Shown: positions 5,483 to 11,246 of the stretch, one piece after another
Layout of the letters: every line of letters starts with the position of its first letter
Numbering within the stretch: position 1 is the stretch's first letter
Made by a program: the position numbers and the translations under genes
From: Flavobacteriaceae bacterium
GTDB lineage: Bacteria > Bacteroidota > Bacteroidia > Flavobacteriales > Flavobacteriaceae
Assembly (NCBI GenBank): GCA_029247985.1
Contig: JAQWKF010000062.1
Span: 1-11,246 of the forward strand
Length of the DNA stretch: 11,246 nt
Reading direction: 5' to 3'
The notes under the pieces: generated by a model
The model's input: the letters and a program-made list of their open reading frames with translations, nothing else
The model's database searches: none
Told to the model about the DNA's origin: nothing

Positions 5483-6727
5483 CTATTTATCTAAATCAAA
5501 TTGCTTAATCTTTCGGTAGAGTGTTCGCTCCGAAATACCCAATTCAGCCGCCGCCGCCTTTCTCCTGCCTTTGTTGCGTTCCAATGCTTTAACAATAAGC
5601 TCTAGCTCTTTGTCTTGTAAAGATAGGGTTTCTGCTTCTTCAATTTCTTCAGCATACTCGTATCGGTCATTGAAGGCTTGTTGAATTGGCGCTGTTGCAG
5701 TGGGGGATTGCAATTGGTAAGGCTCTTCTTCAGTGGGCTTGTCCCCGTATATTTTTTCAATTAGTCCCTCATGTTGGGCTTTGGCTTGGTCCATGCTAGA
5801 GGTGTTCATGAGCTCGTGTGTCAGTTTTTTCAGATCGTTGAGGTCAGCTTTCATGTCAAAAAGCACCTTGTATAGAATTTCACGTTCTGAGGAAAAATCA
5901 CCACCTGTTTCTTTTTGATTTATAATTGCGGGCAAGTTCGCTTTTGTAGCAGGAAGGTATTGCTTTAAAATGTGGACATCAATATTTCTTTCTTGTTCTA
6001 AAACGGATAGTTGCTCGGCAATGTTACGCAGTTGGCGGATATTTCCTGCCCATGGTTGTTGCTCGAGTAAGGTCTGTGCCTTGTCATCCAAGCGCACGGT
6101 TGGCATGCGGTATTTTTGCGCAAAATCGGCAGCAAACTTGCGGAACAAAAGGTGAATATCACCCTTTCTGTCTCTAAGTGGCGGCAGATTGATTTCTACT
6201 GTACTTAGCCTGTAGTATAAATCTTCTCTAAATTTTCCTTTGTGAATGGCTTCAAGCATATGCACATTGGTTGCTGCTACCACACGTACATCTGTTTTTT
6301 GCACTTTAGAAGACCCCACTTTTAAAAACTCGCCGTTTTCCAAAACTCGAAGTAGTCTTACTTGAGTCGATAGGGGTAATTCTCCTACTTCGTCCAAAAA
6401 TATGGTGCCTCCATCCGCCACCTCAAAGTAGCCACTACGTGTTTGTGTGGCGCCTGTAAATGCACCTTTTTCATGACCAAATAACTCGGAATCAATGGTT
6501 CCTTCTGGGATAGCTCCACAGTTTACAGCTATGAACTTACCGTGTTTACGGTTGGATAGCTGATGAATGATGCGCGGAAAAATTTCTTTACCCACACCAG
6601 ACTCTCCTGTTACCAATACCGAAATTTCAGTGGGCGCCACACGGAGTGCTTTGCCGATGGCAAAATTGAGCTGGGGATCATTGCCAATGATGCCAAAACG
6701 CTGTTTTATATTTTGAACATTATCCAT
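5483..6727 (-). CDS. Sigma-54-dependent enhancer-binding transcriptional activator (no N-terminal sensor domain)
   Basis: 414 residues from the Met at 6727, which opens MDNVQNIKQRFGIIGNDP. The AAA+ domain begins almost at once: Walker A GESGVGKE (41-48), the sigma-54-contacting loop GAFTGA (88-93), Walker B GGTIFLDEVGEL (106-117, Asp112-Glu113), FREDLYYRL (167-175) with the arginine-finger region, and sensor II GNIRQLRN (228-235). A polar linker (about 262-368) of unrecognised fold leads to a Fis-type helix-turn-helix (about 372-410, RKAAAAELGISERTLYRKIK). Such proteins use ATP to open sigma-54 RNA polymerase promoters. With no receiver, GAF or PAS domain it resembles PspF in architecture and is probably controlled by a partner or by its level. 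The ATG overlaps the miaB stop by 8 nt; longer in-frame starts lie inside miaB and extend the protein with a non-family sequence. Its targets are unknown; a sigma-54-like site lies upstream of groS. Confidence 0.93.
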   Translation of the reverse strand: MDNVQNIKQRFGIIGNDPQLNFAIGKALRVAPTEISVLVTGESGVGKEIFPRIIHQLSNRKHGKFIAVNCGAIPEGTIDSELFGHEKGAFTGATQTRSGYFEVADGGTIFLDEVGELPLSTQVRLLRVLENGEFLKVGSSKVQKTDVRVVAATNVHMLEAIHKGKFREDLYYRLSTVEINLPPLRDRKGDIHLLFRKFAADFAQKYRMPTVRLDDKAQTLLEQQPWAGNIRQLRNIAEQLSVLEQERNIDVHILKQYLPATKANLPAIINQKETGGDFSSEREILYKVLFDMKADLNDLKKLTHELMNTSSMDQAKAQHEGLIEKIYGDKPTEEEPYQLQSPTATAPIQQAFNDRYEYAEEIEEAETLSLQDKELELIVKALERNKGRRKAAAAELGISERTLYRKIKQFDLDK

Positions 6728-8204
6728 GATGATGTTTTTGAGTTGGGCCATAATCAACAGCAGTTCCAATAAGTGTTGCTGAGGTGCAAGAGTCAATTTT
6801 GACTGACACAAAATCACCTATTTTGTAGTGCTCTTTTGGAAAAACGACTACGGTGTTTTGTGGAGCCCTTCCGCTCCATTGTTGTTCAGATCGCTTCGAT
6901 GTTTTTTCGATAAGCACTTCTACCGTTTTTCCTAGCTGTTGGTCATTTCGGATACGTCCATGTTTTTGTTGCATATCCACAATTTCCTGAAGCCTTCTTT
7001 TTTTGACATCCTCAGGAACATTATCTTCTAATTTTTTTGCAGCTGGAGTGCCTGGTCGCTCAGAGTACATGAACATAAATCCAAAATCATAGGTTACATA
7101 TTCCATAAGACTTAGGGTGTCTTTGTGGTCTTGCTCTGTTTCATTTGGAAAGCCTGCAATCATGTCTTGGGAGATACCACAATCGGGCAATAGCTTCTTG
7201 ATGTCGTCAATTAACTGCATGTATTCTTCACGAGTGTGTTGACGGTTCATGGCTTTAAGTACATTGTTACTTCCAGATTGAACTGGAAGGTGTATGTAGT
7301 TGCATATATTGGGGTGCTTTGCCATGATATGAAGCACATCTCGTGTCATGTCTTGTGGATTGGATGTAGAAAAGCGTATGCGAATTCCAGGATATGCTTG
7401 TGCTACCAAATCCAATAAGTGGTGAAAGTGAACGGCTGTTTTTTGTTGTAGTGCACTAGCTTTTTTAAAGTCTTTTTTGGGACCACCGCCATACCAAAGG
7501 TCACTATCGACGTTTTGCCCAAGAAGGGTAACTTCTTTAAAGCCATTTTCAGCAAGATTACTTACTTCGGCTAATATACTTTTGGGATCTCGGCTTCGTT
7601 CACGGCCACGTGTGAAAGGCACCACACAGAACGTGCACATATTGTCACAGCCACGCGTTATCGAAACAAAAGCTGTTACCCCATTGGATTGCAGTCGCAC
7701 GGGTTGTACATCGCCGTATGTCTCTTCTTTTGAAAGAATAACATTAACAGCGTCCCTGCCTGACTCAACTTCTGCAACAAGGTTTGGAAGGTCTTTATAA
7801 GCATCGGGTCCTACTACTAAATCTACAATTTTTTCTTCCTCCAAAAAGGCACTTTTAAGTCGTTCAGCCATACAACCTAAAACGCCTACTTTTAGTTTAG
7901 GATTAGATTTTTTTACTTTTTGAAAAGTGGTAAGTCTTTTGCGGACCGTCTGCTCTGCCTTGTCCCTAATGGAACAAGTGTTGAGAAGAATTAGGTCAGC
8001 TTCGTTGAGCTCGTTCGTTGTTTGATAACCCGCTTCGCCTAATATAGAAGCAACAATTTCACTATCCGAAAAATTCATTTGACAGCCGTAAGACTCGATG
8101 AACATCTTTTTTGTGGTCTTGTTGTTTGGCTTCTTGGTAACAGAAAGCACTTCACCATTATAGGCATTTGGATTTTTGGTATCGACAACAGACGCGTTCG
8201 GCAT
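6720..8204 (-). CDS. miaB: tRNA-2-methylthio-N6-dimethylallyladenosine synthase MiaB
   Basis: 494 residues. A radical-SAM methylthiotransferase that converts i6A37 to ms2i6A37 in tRNAs reading UNN codons, improving decoding. The N-terminal UPF0004 domain holds the auxiliary-cluster cysteines Cys41 (ESYGCQMN), Cys77 (NTCS) and Cys111 (LGCMAE). The radical-SAM motif is RGCDNMCTFC with Cys186, Cys190 and Cys193, followed by VVPFTRGRERSRD. A TRAM RNA-binding domain ends the protein (about 430-490, KTVEVLIEKTS onward). The frame is open 17 codons further upstream to 8255, but a TACTTTTG promoter box lies at 8232-8225 inside that extension, so I place the start at 8204. The ~33 residues before the first conserved segment are a variable extension. 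An out-of-frame ATG sits 4 nt upstream. It is the first gene of the cluster and overlaps the activator gene by 8 nt. Confidence 0.96.
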   Translation of the reverse strand: MPNASVVDTKNPNAYNGEVLSVTKKPNNKTTKKMFIESYGCQMNFSDSEIVASILGEAGYQTTNELNEADLILLNTCSIRDKAEQTVRKRLTTFQKVKKSNPKLKVGVLGCMAERLKSAFLEEEKIVDLVVGPDAYKDLPNLVAEVESGRDAVNVILSKEETYGDVQPVRLQSNGVTAFVSITRGCDNMCTFCVVPFTRGRERSRDPKSILAEVSNLAENGFKEVTLLGQNVDSDLWYGGGPKKDFKKASALQQKTAVHFHHLLDLVAQAYPGIRIRFSTSNPQDMTRDVLHIMAKHPNICNYIHLPVQSGSNNVLKAMNRQHTREEYMQLIDDIKKLLPDCGISQDMIAGFPNETEQDHKDTLSLMEYVTYDFGFMFMYSERPGTPAAKKLEDNVPEDVKKRRLQEIVDMQQKHGRIRNDQQLGKTVEVLIEKTSKRSEQQWSGRAPQNTVVVFPKEHYKIGDFVSVKIDSCTSATLIGTAVDYGPTQKHHHG

Positions 8205-8224
8205 GCATTTATTTTTTGAGCATA

Positions 8225-8232
8225 CAAAAGTA
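8225..8232 (-). promoter_or_regulatory. Candidate -7 box (TACTTTTG) for the miaB-secG cluster
   Basis: TACTTTTG on the minus strand matches the Bacteroidota -7 consensus TAnnTTTG and ends 20 nt before the chosen miaB ATG. No consensus -33 TTTG is seen; the region about 20 nt further upstream instead contains an inverted repeat (8250-8262). The box rules against the longer miaB start at 8255. Confidence 0.55.
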
Positions 8233-8249
8233 CAAAATATCATCGAAAT

Positions 8250-8262
8250 TGACATTTTGTCA
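8250..8262. repeat. Short inverted repeat TGACA-N3-TGTCA at the miaB promoter
   Basis: A 5-bp perfect inverted repeat with a 3-nt spacer (TGACA, TTT, TGTCA on the plus strand) lies where a -33 element would be for the miaB box, about -32 to -44 from the expected start site. It could be an operator for a dimeric regulator. It is too short and lacks a U-tract to be a convincing terminator for the sulfur-transport pair. Confidence 0.3.
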
Positions 8263-8283
8263 GGTTGTTGTATTTTAATGTTT

Positions 8284-8700
8284 TTAGTGAGGCAGTCTCG
8301 GTTTTAATAATCCGTAGCAATATGTACCAAGAAGTGCAAAAACAAAAACCACAAATAGCGGAAGGTAACCTGCCCCAATCAAAACATAAATAGGCCCTGG
8401 ACAAGCCCCTGTTAGCGCCCAGCCTAGTCCAAAGATAATTCCTCCATAAAGAGATGCCTTTATGAGTTTGGGCTTAGGTGCGATCTGAATTTCAGTTCCA
8501 AAAAAGGATCGCAGTTTATTTCGCTTTATCAGTTGTGTGATAACAACTCCCAGCACTACAGCAGCACCTATAATTCCATACATATGGAAAGACTTAAACT
8601 GAAACATTTCATAGATCCGGAACCAGGAAGCGGCTTCAGATTTAATCATGGTGATGCCAAATAAAATGCCAATGGTAAAGTACAATATTGTTCGTTTCAT
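8284..8700 (-). CDS. YeeE/YedE-family (sulfur transport) membrane protein, short C-terminal half
   Basis: 138 residues from MKRTILYFTIG. Four hydrophobic segments are visible: about 4-20, 40-57, 82-99 (GGIIFGLGWALTGAC) and 103-128. The signature GLGWALTGACPGP contains Cys100, which corresponds to the second conserved cysteine motif of YeeE/YedE proteins. Those proteins take up thiosulfate or related sulfur species through conserved cysteines (TsuA of Spirochaeta is the structural model). In this gene pair the fused transporter is represented by two polypeptides, as in PmpA/PmpB-type pairs. The start is fixed by the ATGA overlap with the upstream partner; the 26-codon upstream extension (rich in Cys and Trp) is out-of-frame read of that partner. 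Substrate is inferred from family only. Confidence 0.88.
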   Translation of the reverse strand: MKRTILYFTIGILFGITMIKSEAASWFRIYEMFQFKSFHMYGIIGAAVVLGVVITQLIKRNKLRSFFGTEIQIAPKPKLIKASLYGGIIFGLGWALTGACPGPIYVLIGAGYLPLFVVFVFALLGTYCYGLLKPRLPH

Positions 8701-9254
8701 AATATATAAGGCAGTATTAGGTGGTTCATAAGTAATCCGCCAACAAAGAATCCAATAACAGCAACAAGCGATGGCCATTGTAAGTCGCTAAGACCTGAGA
8801 TTGCATGTCCAGAAGTACAGCCGCCTGCATAACGGGTTCCAAAACCAATTAAAAAACCGCCTAGAGCCAGAAGTATAAGAGTTTTAGGTTCCGTTAGTGC
8901 TTCTACACCAAACAATTCTGGTGGCATAAATTGATGCCCAGCTCCTGAAATCCCCATCTGACTAAGTTCGTTGACTACATCAGGGTGGATCAAGCCCACA
9001 CTGCCATTAGTCATGTATGTGGCTGCTATAAACCCCCCAGCGGCTGCACCTAAGGCAACTAGTAACCCCCATCGGTTTGCTTTCCAGTCTCCAGCAAAAA
9101 AGGGAATTTTTTTACCGGCACCCGCCATGGAACACATGGTTTTTAAGTTTGTAGACATTCCAAAGCGCTTTTCGCTAAAGAGCAGTAAAAAAAGTACAAC
9201 CGCAATAGTGGGTCCACCAATATACCAAGGCCAAGGTGCCAAAATTAAATCCAT
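8697..9254 (-). CDS. YeeE/YedE-family (sulfur transport) membrane protein, long N-terminal half
   Basis: 185 residues from MDLILAPWPWYIGGP. Hydrophobic segments lie at about 9-27, 62-81, 125-142 and 158-180. It carries two family cysteine motifs: FGMSTNLKTMC with Cys41, and GFGTRYAGGCTSGHAISGLS with Cys146. Together with the third motif in the downstream partner this makes the full set expected of a thiosulfate/sulfur-compound channel in the inner membrane. Its TGA overlaps the partner's ATG (ATGA at 8697-8700), so the two are translationally coupled and probably form a complex. The frame continues 14 codons upstream, but the TATATTTG box at 9274-9267 lies within that extension, favouring the shorter start. 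No rhodanese, sulfurtransferase or sulfur-oxidation gene is next to the pair in this window. Confidence 0.9.
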   Translation of the reverse strand: MDLILAPWPWYIGGPTIAVVLFLLLFSEKRFGMSTNLKTMCSMAGAGKKIPFFAGDWKANRWGLLVALGAAAGGFIAATYMTNGSVGLIHPDVVNELSQMGISGAGHQFMPPELFGVEALTEPKTLILLALGGFLIGFGTRYAGGCTSGHAISGLSDLQWPSLVAVIGFFVGGLLMNHLILPYIL

Positions 9255-9266
9255 AGTTATTTTTGC

Positions 9267-9274
9267 CAAATATA
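9267..9274 (-). promoter_or_regulatory. Candidate -7 box (TATATTTG) for the YeeE/YedE pair
   Basis: TATATTTG on the minus strand is a full match to TAnnTTTG and lies 12 nt before the chosen ATG, implying a very short leader. No matching -33 TTTG is seen at 17-23 nt upstream. It shares the 157-bp divergent gap with the topA promoter. Confidence 0.45.
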
Positions 9275-9385
9275 ATGTGAATTTAGTAGCAGCCATAAAA
9301 ATATTTAGTTGGGTTATAACGAAGAAATTTCCGCTTTTTTTTATTGCTTCGGCACATCAACTTTTTTACAAAACATAAATTCGCC

Positions 9386-9393
9386 TACTTTTG
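9386..9393 (+). promoter_or_regulatory. Candidate -7 box (TACTTTTG) for topA
   Basis: TACTTTTG matches the Bacteroidota consensus TAnnTTTG and ends 18 nt before the topA ATG. The -33 region holds only a T-rich run (9362-9367) rather than a clear TTTG. The rest of the 9255-9411 divergent gap shows no gene. Confidence 0.5.
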
Positions 9394-9411
9394 TTCTCTT
9401 AAAAGTTACAC

Positions 9412-11246
9412 ATGTCCAAGAATCTAGTCATCGTTGAATCACCCGCAAAAGCCAAAACAATAGAAAAGTTTTTGGGTGATAAATTCAAAGTGGTGTCTAG
9501 CTATGGTCACATCTCCGACCTTCCCGCCAAGGAACTGGGGGTAGATGTAACGGGCGACTTTAGCCCAAACTATATTGTAAACGACGACAAGAAAAAAGTC
9601 GTGCGAGAACTACGCACACTAGCCAAAAAAGCGGAAACTATTTGGCTTGCTAGTGATGAAGACCGAGAAGGAGAAGCCATTGCTTGGCACTTGGCACAAC
9701 AACTCGATTTAAATCAACAGCGTACCAAACGCATTGTTTTTCTCGAAATCACAAAAGATGCCATTCAGAATGCGATCCAACACCCAAGAGCTATAAATCA
9801 GCATTTGGTAGATGCACAACAAGCACGTCGTGTCTTAGATCGCTTGGTGGGCTATGAACTTTCGCCCATACTTTGGCGTAAGGTAAAAGGAGGTCTTTCT
9901 GCGGGCCGTGTACAATCAGTCTCTGTTCGTATCATTGTGGAACGCGAACGTGAAATTGAAGCGTTCACCCCCAAAGCATCGTATAAAATCCAAGCTATTT
10001 TTCAGACGAGTTCTGAAAAAACCATAAAAGCATCTTCTGCCGCTACTTATGAAACTGCAGAGGAAGCAAATGTCTTTTTATCCCAAAACATAGGTGCTGT
10101 TTTTGCTGTATCAAACTTGGAAAAAAAGCCAGCACGCAAATCGCCAACGGCCCCTTTTACCACTTCAACCTTACAGAAAGAAGCTTCTCGTAAACTTGGT
10201 TTTTCAGTAAGTAGAACCATGTCGAATGCACAGCGTTTGTATGAAGCAGGATATATTACCTATATGAGAACAGACAGTGTTAACCTCTCCAAACAGGCGC
10301 TAAACGAAGCACGAGAGGTTATCACCAATTCCTATGGTCCCGATTTTGCACAAACACGTGTGTTTAAAACGAAAAACAAAGGAGCCCAAGAGGCCCATGA
10401 AGCCATACGTCCAACCAAACTAGCAAAAATGCTTGTTGATGCTGCGCCTGATGAGCAGCGCCTGTATGAGTTGATATGGAAAAGAACCATAGCCTCTCAA
10501 ATGAGTGATGCCAAATTGGAGCGTACGGTTATTCAGATTAGTGCGGACAAGCATGATAAGAAATTTACTGCTCGTGGTGAGGTGGTTACTTTTGAAGGCT
10601 TTCTTAAAGTATATTTTGAAGGAAAAGATGAAGAGGAAGATGCTCAAGAAGGCTTATTGCCTAAAGTTATTCAAAATGAGCGATTAGACGCAAAAACGAT
10701 CACCGCCACAGAAAGATTTACCAGACCCCCTGCTCGCTACACGGAAGCATCTCTTGTAAAGCGCCTTGAAGAACTGGGTATTGGACGGCCCTCGACTTAC
10801 GCTCCTACAATCACTACGATCATCAATCGTAAATACATTGAAAAGGGAATTGTTGAGGGTGATGAAAGAAAATACACCCAAATGGTTTTAATGCAAAATG
10901 ACATTAAAAAAGAAATACTCACGGAACGTGTTGGCTCTGAAAAAGGCAAGTTGGTCCCCACTGATGTAGGTATGCTGGTCAATGACTTTTTAGTGAAAAA
11001 CTTCCCGCGTGTTGTAGACTATAATTTTACAGCTAAAGTGGAGCAAAGCTTTGATTCTATTGCACTTGGCAATGAAGATTGGAAAAGCATGATGAAAGCA
11101 TTTTACAAGGATTTCCATCCTGTTGTTGAAGATGTTAAAGAAAACGCTCAGCGTGAAATTGGCGAGCGTATTTTAGGTATCGATCCAAAAAAGGGACGTC
11201 AACTTAGTGTTCGATTAGGCAAGTTTGGCGCCATGGCTCAAATAGG
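9412..11246 (+). CDS. topA: DNA topoisomerase I (3' end beyond window)
   Basis: Type IA topoisomerase that relaxes negatively supercoiled DNA by cutting one strand through a 5'-phosphotyrosine link. I translated 611 full codons; Bacteroidota enzymes are usually somewhat over 800 residues, so roughly a quarter is missing at the right edge. The TOPRIM domain shows VIVESPAKAKTIEKF with Glu9, and SDEDREGEA with the metal-binding Asp82, Asp84 and Glu86. Further along are LSAGRVQSVSVRI, then GYITYMRTDS with the catalytic Tyr284, and QEAHEAIRPT. RPSTYAPTI lies near residue 460. The last visible residues (RILGIDPKKGRQLSVRLGKFG) enter the C-terminal repeat region; whether zinc ribbons or C-terminal repeats follow cannot be seen. 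The ATG is the family start (MSKNLVIVESPAKA). It is the only plus-strand gene and is divergent from the sulfur-transport pair. Confidence 0.98.
   Translation, partial: MSKNLVIVESPAKAKTIEKFLGDKFKVVSSYGHISDLPAKELGVDVTGDFSPNYIVNDDKKKVVRELRTLAKKAETIWLASDEDREGEAIAWHLAQQLDLNQQRTKRIVFLEITKDAIQNAIQHPRAINQHLVDAQQARRVLDRLVGYELSPILWRKVKGGLSAGRVQSVSVRIIVEREREIEAFTPKASYKIQAIFQTSSEKTIKASSAATYETAEEANVFLSQNIGAVFAVSNLEKKPARKSPTAPFTTSTLQKEASRKLGFSVSRTMSNAQRLYEAGYITYMRTDSVNLSKQALNEAREVITNSYGPDFAQTRVFKTKNKGAQEAHEAIRPTKLAKMLVDAAPDEQRLYELIWKRTIASQMSDAKLERTVIQISADKHDKKFTARGEVVTFEGFLKVYFEGKDEEEDAQEGLLPKVIQNERLDAKTITATERFTRPPARYTEASLVKRLEELGIGRPSTYAPTITTIINRKYIEKGIVEGDERKYTQMVLMQNDIKKEILTERVGSEKGKLVPTDVGMLVNDFLVKNFPRVVDYNFTAKVEQSFDSIALGNEDWKSMMKAFYKDFHPVVEDVKENAQREIGERILGIDPKKGRQLSVRLGKFGAMAQI

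Noticed and set aside
5483..6817. Longer activator protein starting at 6817 or 6751
   Set aside because: The extra residues lie wholly within miaB coding sequence and do not resemble the family; the Met at 6727 gives the usual start and an 8-nt overlap typical of coupled genes.
8250..8262. Terminator for the YeeE/YedE pair
   Set aside because: The TGACA/TGTCA stem is only 5 bp, AT-rich, with a 3-nt loop and no U-tract after it on the minus strand.
8971..9378. 135-codon plus-strand open frame opposite the YeeE gene and reaching toward topA
   Set aside because: Mostly antisense to a clear membrane-protein gene, no family features, and its end overlaps the topA promoter region.
1..11246. Mobile elements, CRISPR arrays, tRNA/rRNA genes or defence genes
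   Set aside because: No terminal inverted repeats, spaced direct repeats, transposase or integrase motifs, or RNA-gene folds were seen; gene content and base composition are uniformly core-like.

Overview
The window is an AT-rich chromosomal segment from a member of the Bacteroidota, most probably a flavobacterium (family Flavobacteriaceae). Four things support this: starts without clear Shine-Dalgarno sequences, TAnnTTTG-type -7 boxes upstream of several genes, a GroEL ending in a GGGGMPGMM tail, and Bacteroidota-type LptE, SecG and enhancer-binding-protein sequences. It reads as core genome. I saw no tRNA, rRNA, insertion sequence, phage gene or CRISPR array.

Layout: from base 1 to 9254 every gene is on the minus strand; topA then runs off the right edge on the plus strand. 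In the direction of transcription, the minus-strand genes start with a two-gene YeeE/YedE sulfur-transport pair joined by an ATGA overlap (9254 to 8284). Next is a very tight cluster, miaB, sigma-54 enhancer-binding protein (EBP), lptE-like, TPR protein and secG (8204 to 4012), with junctions of -8, +1, -7 and +1 nt. After 95 nt comes groS-groL (3916 to 1987), closed by a clear intrinsic terminator. A GAF-domain, free-methionine-sulfoxide-reductase-like gene (1945 to 1475) and purH (1433 to beyond base 1) complete the strand. No gene-free stretch exceeds 160 bases.

Together the genes cover tRNA modification, outer-membrane LPS assembly, Sec export, protein folding, sulfur-compound uptake, oxidative repair or redox sensing, purine synthesis and DNA topology. 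The most interesting regulatory possibility is that the EBP, which has a complete GAFTGA loop and no N-terminal sensory domain, lies upstream of groES, and the gap before groES holds a good match to a sigma-54 -24/-12 promoter (TGGCAC-N5-aTGCT). If real, chaperonin expression here would be tied to sigma-54 rather than to HrcA/CIRCE, for which no site is visible. This is an inference from sequence only.

No wholly new gene system is evident. The remaining observations are modest: a terminator U-tract that runs directly into a start codon, an fRMsr-like protein missing one expected cysteine, and a proline/glutamate repeat tail on SecG.
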